The notes below the pieces were generated by a model. It was given only the letters and a program-made list of their open reading frames with translations. It did no database searches and had not been told where the DNA came from. From Nocardia yamanashiensis NBRC 100130 (lineage in GTDB: Bacteria > Actinomycetota > Actinomycetes > Mycobacteriales > Mycobacteriaceae), in NCBI RefSeq assembly GCF_001613325.1, contig NZ_BDCD01000012.1, positions 1 to 64,000 on the forward strand: 64,000 bases of DNA, in the 5' to 3' direction. A program made the translations under genes and the position numbers. Positions 8,394 to 16,864 of this stretch are shown piece by piece. Position 1 is the stretch's first letter, and each line of letters opens with the position of its first letter.

Positions 8394-9128
8394 TCAGGAG
8401 ACCGCATGACGGTTCAGGGTGAGGGACTGCGGCCCGGAATTCGTGGCCACCCATTCGACGCGGCCGTTACCCGGGGCGAGGTTCAGTTCGCCGCGGCGGG
8501 GCTGGGTGGTGCGGCCGCGGATGGCGACGTCGAGGCGGACGGTGCGCAGGCGGCCGCAGCCGCGGCCGAGGCCGGTGTAACCGGCGACGCGGGTGTCGAT
8601 ACGCAGCGAGGGTCCGGCCCAGGCGCCGCCGGTGACGACGAGGGTGGAGTTCTTGCCGCGGGCGCGGGCGGCGAGCACGCGGGTGCGGGCGGCGGGGACG
8701 GAGCGGCCGTTCAGGTCGAGGACGACCAGGTCCAGACCATCCAGCAAAACCGAAGCTACTTCCAGGGGGTCGGAGCCGGGGTCGGAGATGACGGCCAGAC
8801 GGTCCAGGCGGGCGCCCATTTCGACGGCGGCCAGCAAGCCCAGGCGCGGCAGACCGACCACCGCGGCATGTCCGCCGGCGCCGGTCACGGCGGCCAGCAA
8901 ACCGGCGAGCAGGGAATTGGTGCCCGCGTATTCCACGACCGAGCCCTTCGCCAAACCACCGTCCGGCAACAGACTTTCGAGCGCGGCCGGAACCGGCAAC
9001 GACTCCCGCCGCAACTCTTCCGCCGCCGGTACGCGGGCTGCCCGCTCCGCACCGCGCGCCGGGACGGCGGCCATGCGGCGGCGCAGCTCCGCCAGCTGTT
9101 CCTGTCTCGCCTCGCCTGCCGAACCCAT
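8394..9128 (-). CDS. imuA: ImuA' mutasome protein (RecA-like)
   Basis: A 244-residue protein matching actinobacterial ImuA' (Rv3395c type) by position, length and sequence. The RecA-like core runs from SLLPDGGLAKGSVVEYAG through HAAVVGLPRLGLLAAVEMG to LDLVVLDLNGRSVPAARTR. The Walker A region is weak, as in other ImuA' proteins. The C-terminus (GLGRGCGRLRTVRLDVAIRG) contributes to ImuB binding in known systems. It is the first gene of the imuA'-imuB operon and has a LexA box 74 bases upstream. Confidence 0.9.
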   Translation of the reverse strand: MGSAGEARQEQLAELRRRMAAVPARGAERAARVPAAEELRRESLPVPAALESLLPDGGLAKGSVVEYAGTNSLLAGLLAAVTGAGGHAAVVGLPRLGLLAAVEMGARLDRLAVISDPGSDPLEVASVLLDGLDLVVLDLNGRSVPAARTRVLAARARGKNSTLVVTGGAWAGPSLRIDTRVAGYTGLGRGCGRLRTVRLDVAIRGRTTQPRRGELNLAPGNGRVEWVATNSGPQSLTLNRHAVS

Positions 9129-9201
9129 CTATCGACCACCTCTCCCGATGAACGGACCCCATTTGGACGGAGAATCAGCACCGCTCCAGCTACTTGAATA
9201 C

Positions 9202-9217
9202 TAGAACATACGTTCGA
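9202..9217. promoter_or_regulatory. LexA (SOS) box upstream of imuA'
   Basis: TAGAACATACGTTCGA matches TCGAAC-N4-GTTCGA with one mismatch in the left half. It lies 74 bases upstream of the imuA' start, in the 199-base gap shared with the divergent kinase gene. Confidence 0.88.
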
Positions 9218-9327
9218 CTCCTTGCCACAGTAGAACTCGAGCCCGGGCGCGCGTCAAGGGGCAGTGGCGCAAACGACGAGTTTCGAACCAGGCCAGTCAG
9301 GATGGTTTTCCGCTACCCTGCACCCTT

Positions 9328-10458
9328 GTGACCGAACGCGCCCGTCCCATCGTCGGCCCCGATTACCTGGTCGCCGGCCGCTATCGCCTCCAGTCGAAGC
9401 TCGGCGGCGGCGGTATGGGCGCCGTCTGGCTCGCCACCGACCGCCTGCTGCATCGCGATGTGGCCATCAAACAGGTGCTCACCACCGCCGGACTGAGCGA
9501 GGAAGAAGCTCACGAGGTCCGCAGCCGCATCATGCACGAGGGGCGGGTGGCGGCCAAGCTGTCGCACGAGCACGCCATCGCCGTGTACGACGTGGTGCTG
9601 GAGGCCGGTGAACCCTGGCTGGTGATGGAGTACCTGCCCTCGCGCAGTGTGGCCAAGGCGCTCTCGCTGGCCGATGCCCTCTCCCCCATCGAGGTGGCGC
9701 AGATCGGCGCGCAGGTCGCCGACGCGCTGGCCGCCGCGCACGCCGCCGGCATCGTGCATCGCGATATCAAGCCCGGCAATATCCTGGTCGCCGATCGCGG
9801 TGACGAGGTGGGCATGGTGAAGCTCAGCGACTTCGGCATCTCCAGCGGGGCCAACGACACCTCCGAGGAGATCGGCGACGTCATCACCGGCACGCCCGCC
9901 TATCTGCCGCCGGAGGTGGCGCGCGGGGCGCGGCCGACCACCGCCAGCGACGTATTCTCGCTCGGCGCAACGCTGTACACCGCCATCGAGGGGCAGCCGC
10001 CGTTCGGTTTCGACGAGGACAGCAATGTGATCGTGGAGCGCGCCGCCATGGCGCAGATCATTCCGCCGCAGCGCAGCGGGCCGCTCACCGAAGTCCTGCT
10101 GCACATGATGGAGCCCGCGCCGCAGCGCCGCCCCACCATGACCGAGGCGCGCAATGAAATCCTCACCGCCGCCTTCGGTCCCGGGACCGCGCCCTACATT
10201 CTCGGCGCGCCGGTGCGCACCGAGGACGGCACCATTCCGGCCTGGGCGGCGCGCAATTCCGCGGCCGGCCTGCGCAGTCCCAACTCCAGCCCGCTGCCGC
10301 GCCCGCAGCGCACCCCGGCCGCGGCTCCGGCTGCCCCGCAACGCAAATCGGGCGGGTTCGACCTGTCCAAGCTGGGGCCGAACGCGGGCCCGCTGGCGGT
10401 CGCGGTCGGCCTGCTCATCGGCCTGCTGATCATTATCGTGATCTTGGTTGCGCTGTAG
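9328..10458 (+). CDS. Membrane-anchored serine/threonine protein kinase, no extracellular sensor
   Basis: A 376-residue Hanks-type kinase. Glycine loop LGGGGMGAVW, lysine VAIKQV, catalytic loop HRDIKPGNIL, DFGISSG and the GTPAYLPPE activation-segment end are all present. A Pro/Ala-rich linker (about 300-350) leads to one C-terminal transmembrane helix (GPLAVAVGLLIGLLIIIVIL) that ends the protein, so there is no outside sensor domain. GTG at 9328 is the start. It faces away from imuA' and converges on the response regulator gene with a 6-base gap. Targets are unknown; the adjacent response regulator and histidine kinase are candidates by position only. Confidence 0.92.
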   Translation: MTERARPIVGPDYLVAGRYRLQSKLGGGGMGAVWLATDRLLHRDVAIKQVLTTAGLSEEEAHEVRSRIMHEGRVAAKLSHEHAIAVYDVVLEAGEPWLVMEYLPSRSVAKALSLADALSPIEVAQIGAQVADALAAAHAAGIVHRDIKPGNILVADRGDEVGMVKLSDFGISSGANDTSEEIGDVITGTPAYLPPEVARGARPTTASDVFSLGATLYTAIEGQPPFGFDEDSNVIVERAAMAQIIPPQRSGPLTEVLLHMMEPAPQRRPTMTEARNEILTAAFGPGTAPYILGAPVRTEDGTIPAWAARNSAAGLRSPNSSPLPRPQRTPAAAPAAPQRKSGGFDLSKLGPNAGPLAVAVGLLIGLLIIIVILVAL

Positions 10459-10464
10459 GACTTC

Positions 10465-11106
10465 TCAATCGATGCGACGGCGGTGCGCCCAGCGGGTGAG
10501 CGCATTGCGGTTGGACTGCTGGGTCTTTCGCAGCACATTGGAGGCGTGCGTCTCGACCGTCTTCACCGAGATGAACAGGGTTTCGGCGATCTCGCGGTAG
10601 GTGTAGCCGCGGGCCAGCAGGCGCAGCACCTCCAGCTCACGCGGGGTCAGCGAATCCAGTTCGGGATCCAGGGGCGGTTCCGGCACTTGCGATTTGCCGG
10701 TGAAGGAATCCAGCACGAACCCGGCCAGCCGCGGGCTGAACACCGCGTCGCCGCCGGACACCCGGCGAATCCCGTCCGCCAGTTCCGGACCCGAGATGGT
10801 CTTGGTGACGTAGCCGCGCGCCCCCGCGCGAATCACCGCGATCACATCCTCGGCGGCATCGGACACGCTGAGCGCCAGGCACACCGGACCCGATTCGATG
10901 CCCTGCAGCACCGCGACCCCGCCACCGTCGGGCATGTGCACGTCCAGCAGCACCACATCCGGTGTCATCGCCTTGATCCCGGCGATGGCCTCCGCCACCC
11001 CGCCCGCCTCGCCGACCACCTCGATATCGGATTCCCGGCCCAACTCCGCCCGCACTCCCGACCGGAACACGGCATGGTCGTCGACCAGAAAAACCCGGAT
11101 GCTCAA
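10465..11106 (-). CDS. LuxR/NarL-type response regulator of a PspC-histidine-kinase system
   Basis: A 213-residue two-domain regulator. The receiver starts VFLVDDHAVFRSG, with phospho-acceptor Asp in DVVLLDVHMPDG and the conserved Lys in GYVTKTISG. The LuxR-type helix-turn-helix reads LTPRELEVLRLLARGYT, then ISVKTVETHASNVLRK. It lies 49 bases downstream of the sensor kinase and is surely its partner. Members of this subfamily bind palindromes; the shared TCAGGGT/ACCCTGA palindromes at 12996 and 48784 are candidate targets (inference). Confidence 0.92.
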   Translation of the reverse strand: MSIRVFLVDDHAVFRSGVRAELGRESDIEVVGEAGGVAEAIAGIKAMTPDVVLLDVHMPDGGGVAVLQGIESGPVCLALSVSDAAEDVIAVIRAGARGYVTKTISGPELADGIRRVSGGDAVFSPRLAGFVLDSFTGKSQVPEPPLDPELDSLTPRELEVLRLLARGYTYREIAETLFISVKTVETHASNVLRKTQQSNRNALTRWAHRRRID

Positions 11107-11155
11107 CTACCTCTCCTCACTGACGAACCGGACCCACCCCATAGGTATCACCGTT

Positions 11156-12478
11156 TCACAGTGGGGCGGCGTCTTCGGGGATGTCGTTCTGCGCGACCAG
11201 GCGGTCGTCCTTGCCATCCTTGCGCGGCATGATGATTCGCACCTCGGTGCCGCGGCCCGGGGCGGAGTCTATCTCCACGTGCCCGCCGCGCCGCTCGATC
11301 CGGGCGTGAATGGATTTGGCCAGGCCCTGCCGGTCGGCTTCCACGGTCTTCGGATCGAACCCCTGGCCGCGATCGCGCACGAAGATGCTCACCTGATGCG
11401 GTTCCGCCTCGGCGAACAGGTCGATGGCCGGCACCCCGGCGTGCTTGGCGGCGTTCACCAGCGCCTCGCGGGTGGCGCCCAGCAGCGCGGTGAAATGCTC
11501 CTTGGGCAAACCGGTTCCGCTGTCGTCGACATCCATGGCCACATCGCCCACGGTCACCGGCGTCACCTTCACCCCGTGCTGATCCTCCACCTCGCCCGCG
11601 ATGGTGCGCAGCGCCGCCGCCAGGCTCGACTCCTGCGCGGGCCCGGCGTCGTCGAACAGCCACCGGCGTAGCTCGCGTTCCTGACTGCGCGCCAGCCGCA
11701 CCACTTCCTGCGGATCGTCGGCCTGGCGCTGGATCAGGGCCAGGGTCTGCAATACCGAATCGTGCAGGTGCGAGGCGATCTCCTCGCGTTCCTCGTTCCG
11801 GATGCGCGCCGCCCGTTCGGAATTGAGCGCCCGCACCATGCGCAGCCACAGCGGCACGGTGAGCAGCCCCGCCCCGACCAGGGTCACCGCGACCGCCAGC
11901 AGCGCCGACCCGAGCGAACTGAGATCGATGCGCGCCAGCACCACCACGCCCAGCCCGACCACGATCAGCGTGGCCCCGCCGACGATCCGCGCCCAGGTCA
12001 CCACCGACGAATCCGCCGGCAGCCCGAACACCGAACGTGGTCCGTCCGCGTCGAATTCGCGCCACACCAGCGCCACGCCGACCGTCACCACGATGATCGG
12101 CCCCACCACCTGCGCGGCCGTCCCGTTGAACACCCACGCCATAGCGACGGCCAAACCCATACCGAGCAGCGCCAGCCCGATGGCCTGCCGCCGCTCCGCC
12201 GGACTCGGCTTGGCGCTGTCCATGCCGCCCGGCGTGAAGATCCACAGCAGCCCGTACGCCACCACTCCGGCCCCGGCCAGCGCGGCCAGCAGCACGAACG
12301 CGATCCGCACCTTGAAGACGTCGACCCCGAGATGATCGGCGAGCCCACCCGCGACCCCGCCGACGATCCGCCCACCACCCCGCCGCACCAGCCGCGGCGG
12401 CAGCGGCCCCGCTTCCACCGCACGCTGGGGCTCGAACGCCCCGCGGGCAGGGTCGTATAAGGGCGCGGCCGGGTACAT
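11156..12478 (-). CDS. PspC-domain sensor histidine kinase (HisKA_3 / HATPase_c)
   Basis: 440 residues from ATG 12478 (MYPAAPLYDPARG). Residues about 30-90 are a PspC domain (RRGGGRIVGGVAGGLADHLG, then a hydrophobic helix). Four to five more transmembrane segments follow. The cytoplasmic part has the HisKA_3 motif EEREEIASHLHDSVLQTLAL, with the phospho-acceptor His, then the ATPase N-box EALVNAAKHAG and glycine box RDRGQGFDP. It probably senses envelope stress within the membrane, as there is no large outside domain. It resembles EsrS-type kinases of the EsrISR system in Corynebacterium. It is followed by its response regulator and faces a PspC/LiaF-like gene at 13039. Confidence 0.9.
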   Translation of the reverse strand: MYPAAPLYDPARGAFEPQRAVEAGPLPPRLVRRGGGRIVGGVAGGLADHLGVDVFKVRIAFVLLAALAGAGVVAYGLLWIFTPGGMDSAKPSPAERRQAIGLALLGMGLAVAMAWVFNGTAAQVVGPIIVVTVGVALVWREFDADGPRSVFGLPADSSVVTWARIVGGATLIVVGLGVVVLARIDLSSLGSALLAVAVTLVGAGLLTVPLWLRMVRALNSERAARIRNEEREEIASHLHDSVLQTLALIQRQADDPQEVVRLARSQERELRRWLFDDAGPAQESSLAAALRTIAGEVEDQHGVKVTPVTVGDVAMDVDDSGTGLPKEHFTALLGATREALVNAAKHAGVPAIDLFAEAEPHQVSIFVRDRGQGFDPKTVEADRQGLAKSIHARIERRGGHVEIDSAPGRGTEVRIIMPRKDGKDDRLVAQNDIPEDAAPL

Positions 12479-12536
12479 GCCTTCGATATTGGCACGCCGG
12501 ACCGACACCCGGGCATCCGGAAACACCCGGATTCCC

Positions 12537-12552
12537 ACCCTGAGAGGTCAGG
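12537..12552. promoter_or_regulatory. ACCCTGA half-site and CCTGA-N4-TCAGG repeat before the sensor kinase
   Basis: ACCCTGA at 12537-12543 equals one half of the palindromes at 12996 and 48784, and CCTGA/TCAGG form an inverted pair around GAGG. It lies about 60 bases upstream of the kinase start. It is weak on its own and listed because it fits the other two sites. Confidence 0.35.
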
Positions 12553-12886
12553 CCGAACAGGGGTTCCCGATCATGCCGCCGCCTTGCAGCATGCCGTATC
12601 CGGCCAGCGCGAACGCCACCGCAACGGCAACGAAGGACGGGACGCGCCGGACCTCACGCAGCGGCGGGACGCCCGAGAGCGTCAGATCTCAGACCGCGTT
12701 CGCCGCGACCACCAGGGTCAGCGCCCCCAGCACGAGGCCCGCGTAATTCACGTAACCGCATTCGGTCACCACGGAGCCGACCGTCCGCTCCGACTTCGAC
12801 TCGACACGCACCAGAACCGCGAGCAGACCCATGACCACCGCGGCTCGCGACTTCCCGCTCAATGCTCGAAAACTCATACCCGTCAT
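12548..12886 (-). pseudogene. Small membrane protein gene interrupted by an in-frame TGA
   Basis: From ATG 12886 one frame runs 65 codons (MTGMSFRALSGKSRAAVV ... LTLVVAANAV) to a TGA at 12689-12691. The same frame then stays open for 46 more codons (DLTLSGVPPLREV ... VAVAVALAFALAGYGMLQ ... NPCSA) to a TGA at 12548. The second part has a good transmembrane helix and a plausible end, so the whole looks like one 112-codon two-helix membrane protein split by a nonsense codon. A functional 65-residue product, a sequencing error or chance are alternatives. It lies in the 560-base gap between the kinase and the PspC/LiaF gene. Confidence 0.45.
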
Positions 12887-12995
12887 CTATGTGTCAGCCC
12901 TTGCCGCCGACTTGTCCCTGACTGAAAGCCCGTCTCCCGCAACTCCCCTACGCCTACCCTGCTATCGACCGGCCGAAGGCAATTCAGGTGATTGT

Positions 12996-13011
12996 TCAGG
13001 GTCAACCCTGA
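12996..13011. promoter_or_regulatory. Palindrome TCAGGGTCAACCCTGA, candidate response-regulator operator
   Basis: The arms TCAGGGT and ACCCTGA are perfect inverted repeats around CA. The site is 27 bases upstream of the PspC/LiaF start at 13039. Nearly the same palindrome (TCAGGGTGTCACCCTGA) occurs at 48784, between another PspC gene and an ABC-F gene. Confidence 0.6.
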
Positions 13012-13038
13012 TGTGCCTGAGCTGGGCGAGCCGCCACG

Positions 13039-14622
13039 ATGGGGAGCATGACGAAGACGAGCGACTGGTCCCCGAACACCGGCCGGGCCGGCTTCTCCGA
13101 GCAGCTGCACGAATTGTGGCGGACCAGGCCGGTGCGGTTGCCGCAGCAGGGGCCGATCGCGGGGGTGGCGACCGGGTTCGGGCGGCGGTTCGATGTGGAT
13201 CCCGTGGTGGTGCGGGTGGCGTTCGTGGTTTCGGCGCTGTTCGGCGGGGCGGGGATCGCGCTGTATCTGATGGCGTGGTTGCTGCTGCCGCAGGCGGGGG
13301 ACGAAACTTCGGCGGCGGAATCGCTGTTCGGGAAGGGACAGAGTTCGCAGAATTCGTCGCGGACCATTGTGCTGATGGTGGCGTTGGGGATCTTCGTCAG
13401 CACGATGGGGCCCGTCGGGGTGGGGCTCGGCGGGTCCGGGGCCATCAGTTTCGCGCTCATGCTGGCGGGCTGGTGGCTGTTGTATCAGCGGCAGCCGACG
13501 GCGCCGGCGGGGTATCTGGAGGCCCCCGCCGACAGCGCCGTCGGCGGGCCCGTGACCAATCCCTGGTGGACCGGATATCCCGGTACCACACCGTCTTTCG
13601 AGACCTACGGGCCTTATACGAAGCTGCCGGATCATTACGAGCCGGAGCCCGTCCAGGGCAATGCGGTCACCTTCGAGACGGAGCGGCCGACCGAGGTCAT
13701 CGAGCCGGCGCTCACCGAAAACGACAGCACCACCGTGGTTTTGAAGAAGGAAGCGAGCGCGGCCGAGCCCGCCTCCGATCAGGAGCCTGATCCGGAACCC
13801 GAGAAACCGGAAACGCACGAAACCGTGCACCTGACGAAGGAAATCACGGTGGAAAGCACCGAAACCGCTGTCCTGCACAAGATTCCCAGCACGCTGGACC
13901 GCCCGTACAGCCCGTACGGCCCGGCCCCCATCTCCCCCGATTTCGGCCCCACCCCACCCGGCTGGGACCCGCTCGGCGTCGCGCCGATGGCCTGGGATCT
14001 CCCGGAACCCACCGCGCCCGTACAGAATCCGGTACAGACGGCCGCCCCGCGCAAGCCGCGGTCCCGGCTGACGCCGATCACCATCGGGCTGGCGCTGCTG
14101 GCCGCGGCCGCCGCGGGGTCGGTCGCTGCCGCCGGGGTGGACTGGATGACGCCGGGCCGGATCGGGGCGGCGGCGCTGGCGGTGGTGGCGCTCGGGCTGA
14201 TCGTCGGCGCGTTCCTGCGGCGCGGTTACGGGCTCATGGTGATCCTGGCCCCGCTGGCCGGGTTCGTGATCCTGTCCTCGCTGGTCGGGCCGATCCAGTT
14301 CGATCAGGGTTCGATGGGCGACCGCACCTGGTCCGCCGTCACCGCCGCCGACCTGCAGCCGGAGTATCACCTCGGAATGGGTTCGGCCACCCTCGATCTC
14401 AGGCAGCTGGCGCTGACCGAGGACCGCACGGTCAAGGTGTCGCTGGGCATGGGCGAGGTGCGGGTGCTGCTGCCAGAGAACCTGCGGGTGCGCACCACCT
14501 GTGAGATCGGCATGGGCGACAACGCCAATTGTAAGGAGGGCATGTCGGGGCCCGCGACGGGTCCGGTCCTCAATCTCGATATCGACGTCCGGATGGGCAA
14601 TGTGGAGGTGAATCGTGGCTGA
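13039..14622 (+). CDS. PspC-domain membrane protein with LiaF-like C-terminal domain
   Basis: 527 residues. A PspC domain (PLPQQGPIAGVATGFGRRFD type, then transmembrane helix VAFVVSALFGGAGIALYLMAW) is followed by further hydrophobic segments. A long acidic, Pro/Glu-rich linker covers about 180-330. Three more transmembrane helices (about 340-430) precede a C-terminal beta-rich domain of about 95 residues with spaced GMG repeats (YHLGMGSATLDL, SLGMGEVRVLLP, IGMGDN, VRMGNVEV), as in LiaF / cell-wall-active antibiotic response proteins. Together with the divergent kinase and regulator it looks like the third component (EsrI-like) that controls the kinase. ATG 13048 is an alternative start. Confidence 0.85.
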   Translation: MGSMTKTSDWSPNTGRAGFSEQLHELWRTRPVRLPQQGPIAGVATGFGRRFDVDPVVVRVAFVVSALFGGAGIALYLMAWLLLPQAGDETSAAESLFGKGQSSQNSSRTIVLMVALGIFVSTMGPVGVGLGGSGAISFALMLAGWWLLYQRQPTAPAGYLEAPADSAVGGPVTNPWWTGYPGTTPSFETYGPYTKLPDHYEPEPVQGNAVTFETERPTEVIEPALTENDSTTVVLKKEASAAEPASDQEPDPEPEKPETHETVHLTKEITVESTETAVLHKIPSTLDRPYSPYGPAPISPDFGPTPPGWDPLGVAPMAWDLPEPTAPVQNPVQTAAPRKPRSRLTPITIGLALLAAAAAGSVAAAGVDWMTPGRIGAAALAVVALGLIVGAFLRRGYGLMVILAPLAGFVILSSLVGPIQFDQGSMGDRTWSAVTAADLQPEYHLGMGSATLDLRQLALTEDRTVKVSLGMGEVRVLLPENLRVRTTCEIGMGDNANCKEGMSGPATGPVLNLDIDVRMGNVEVNRG

Positions 14623-14818
14623 CAACAAGACTTCTCGGCGTCCGTCGTTCTCGCTGCTCCTGGCGGGACTGCTCGGACTGGGCGTGAGCGTCTGGGCTTT
14701 CATCGGCCCGCACTTCTGGCCGGTATCCGGCGGACTGTCGCTGGGCTGGATCGTGGTGATCGCGGCCATCGTGGTCGGGATCGTGCTGGTGCTCTCGCCC
14801 CGCAAACCCCGCGAATAG
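14615..14818 (+). CDS. Small two-helix membrane protein
   Basis: 67 residues with two predicted transmembrane helices (SLLLAGLLGLGVSVWAFIG and LGWIVVIAAIVVGIVLVLS) and basic ends. GTG 14615 overlaps the upstream stop by 8 bases and has GGAGG before it, so it is translationally coupled to the PspC/LiaF gene. Such small membrane proteins often follow PspC/LiaF genes in actinobacteria. Its own role is unknown. Confidence 0.8.
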   Translation: MADNKTSRRPSFSLLLAGLLGLGVSVWAFIGPHFWPVSGGLSLGWIVVIAAIVVGIVLVLSPRKPRE

Positions 14819-14882
14819 AAAGCTTCGCCGTCACCGACCTCCCCCCAACGGGACGGCGAAACGCCTTCCACCGGAAGGCAAG

Positions 14883-14913
14883 AAGGCCCCGCACACCAGG
14901 TGTGCGGGGCCTT
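14883..14913. terminator. Bidirectional hairpin terminator between the PspC/LiaF operon and guaA
   Basis: Perfect 15-base arms beginning AAGGCCCCGCACACC and ending GGTGTGCGGGGCCTT surround a single A. They sit between convergent genes (stops at 14818 and 14933). There is no T run, as is usual in high-GC actinobacteria. Confidence 0.8.
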
Positions 14914-14932
14914 CCCTATGCCTGCGGGAAAC

Positions 14933-16492
14933 TCATTCCCATTCGATGGTGCCCGGCGGCTTGCTCGTCACGTCGAGCACGACGCGGTTGACGTCGGCCA
15001 CCTCGTTGGTGATGCGGGTGGAGATGCGCTCCAGCACCTCGTAGGGCAGGCGCGTCCAGTCCGCGGTCATGGCGTCCTCGGACGAGACCGGGCGCAGCAC
15101 GATCGGATGACCGTAGGTGCGGCCGTCGCCCTGCACGCCGACGCTGCGGACATCGGCCAGCAGCACCACCGGGCACTGCCAGATCTGCTTGTCCAGGCCG
15201 GCCGCGGTGAGCTCCTCGCGAGCGATGGCATCGGCCTGGCGCAGCAGCTCCAGGCGTTCGAAGGTCACCTCGCCGACAATGCGGATGGCCAGACCCGGAC
15301 CCGGGAACGGCTGGCGCGCAACGATTTCCTCGGGCAGGCCGAGCTCGCGGCCGACGGCCCGCACCTCGTCCTTGAACAGCAGCCGCAACGGCTCGACCAG
15401 CGCGAACTCCAGGTCGTCCGGCAGCCCGCCGACATTGTGATGGCTCTTGATGTTCGCGGTGCCGGCGCCGCCGCCGGACTCCACCACGTCCGGGTACAGC
15501 GTGCCCTGCACCAGGAATTCGACCTTGGTCTCGCCCTGTTCGCCGACCACCTCGGCCACCGCGTCCTCGAAGGAGCGGATGAACTCGCGGCCGATGATCT
15601 TGCGCTTCTCCTCGGGATCGGAGACGCCCTTGAGCTCGCCCAGGAACTTGTCCACCGCGTCCACGGTGACCAGCTTGGCCCCGGTCGCGGCGACGAAATC
15701 GCGCTGCACCTGCTCGCGTTCACCGGCGCGCAGCAGCCCGTGATCGACGAACACACAGGTCAGGCGATCGCCGATGGCCCGCTGCACCAGCGCCGCGGCG
15801 ACAGCGGAATCGACGCCGCCGGACAGTCCGCAGATGGCGTGGCCGTCGCCGACCTGCTCGCGCACCTGCTGGATCAGCGCCTCGGCGATATTGGACGCGG
15901 TCCACGCGCCCGGAATGCCGGCGATCTCGTGCAGGAAGCGGCTCAGCACCTGCTGGCCGTGCGGCGAATGCAGCACCTCCGGGTGGTACTGCACACCCGC
16001 GAGCTTGCGCGCCCGATCCTCGAACGCCGCGACCGGAGCGCCCGCGGAGGTCGCGGTGACCTCGAAACCGGCGGGGGCGTCGGTGACCGCGTCACCGTGG
16101 CTCATCCACACCGGCTGCCGGGTGGGCAGGCCGCCGTGCAGGATGCCGCCGTCCACACTCAGCTCGGTGCGGCCGTACTCGCGAGTCCCGGTGTGCGCCA
16201 CCGTGCCTCCGAGCGCCTGCGCCATGGCCTGGAAGCCGTAGCAGATACCGAACACCGGCAGCTCGAGATCGAACAGCCGGGCGTCCAGCTGCGGCGCGCC
16301 CTCGGCGTACACGCTGCTCGGGCCGCCGGAGAGAATCACCGCGGCGGGATTCCTCTCGGCGATCTCCTCCACGGTGATGGTGTGCGGCACCACCTCCGAG
16401 TAGACGCTGGCCTCGCGCACCCGGCGCGCGATCAGTTGGGCGTATTGCGCGCCGAAGTCGACGACAAGGACTGGTCGCTGGGTTTCTGCCAC
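14933..16492 (-). CDS. guaA: GMP synthase (glutamine-hydrolysing)
   Basis: 519 residues, full length. The class I glutamine amidotransferase domain has catalytic Cys84 in [10 protein letters not shown] and the His/Glu pair in YHPEVLHS (H170, E172). The ATP pyrophosphatase domain has SGGVDS at 224-229, and the C-terminal dimerisation domain ends [18 protein letters not shown]. It converts XMP to GMP, the last step of guanine nucleotide synthesis, after the IMP dehydrogenase encoded at 19.4-20.9 kb. Translation starts at GTG 16492. Confidence 0.97.
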   Translation of the reverse strand: MAETQRPVLVVDFGAQYAQLIARRVREASVYSEVVPHTITVEEIAERNPAAVILSGGPSSVYAEGAPQLDARLFDLELPVFGICYGFQAMAQALGGTVAHTGTREYGRTELSVDGGILHGGLPTRQPVWMSHGDAVTDAPAGFEVTATSAGAPVAAFEDRARKLAGVQYHPEVLHSPHGQQVLSRFLHEIAGIPGAWTASNIAEALIQQVREQVGDGHAICGLSGGVDSAVAAALVQRAIGDRLTCVFVDHGLLRAGEREQVQRDFVAATGAKLVTVDAVDKFLGELKGVSDPEEKRKIIGREFIRSFEDAVAEVVGEQGETKVEFLVQGTLYPDVVESGGGAGTANIKSHHNVGGLPDDLEFALVEPLRLLFKDEVRAVGRELGLPEEIVARQPFPGPGLAIRIVGEVTFERLELLRQADAIAREELTAAGLDKQIWQCPVVLLADVRSVGVQGDGRTYGHPIVLRPVSSEDAMTADWTRLPYEVLERISTRITNEVADVNRVVLDVTSKPPGTIEWE

Positions 16493-16864
16493 GCGATCAG
16501 TCTAAAGAGCGACACAGAACACAATGACCTCGGGACGACCGGACGTTTTGGACCTCCACCGGGCCTCGCGCACACCGGCCTCGGAAGCGGTGGCGGTCGG
16601 CCCGAACGGTGGAGGCGAAGGGACGGTATCGAGCCGCGTCCGTATGGCAATAGGGCATTCCGACCCTAGGCGGCAAAACCCTCGGCCCGGGCCCGGGGGG
16701 CCGCAGCGGGCTGCACGATAGCGGGCGTGCCCGCCGGGCGATAGGGGATGCCGCCCCGCGCCGGGGGGAACTCCGGCCCCGGTACGGCGGGTCCACTGAC
16801 ACCGGGTGTGTCGTCGGGAGGAAAGCGGAGGTTTTCGTCAGAGGGTCTGGCTATTCTCTAACTC
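16493..16864. other. 372-base intergenic region between guaA and the hydrolase-like gene
   Basis: Divergent promoter region. It holds GC-rich palindromic stretches around 16678-16710 (a CCCGGGCCCGGG run) but no convincing gene, tRNA or riboswitch. The short open frames here have no family-like sequence. Confidence 0.5.

Noticed and set aside
12883..14871. Minus-strand frame of 662 codons
   Set aside because: Antisense of the PspC/LiaF-like gene and the small membrane gene.
16678..16710. CCCGGG-rich palindromic stretch as a terminator or operator
   Set aside because: Low-complexity GC run with no clear stem limits and no downstream gene end.
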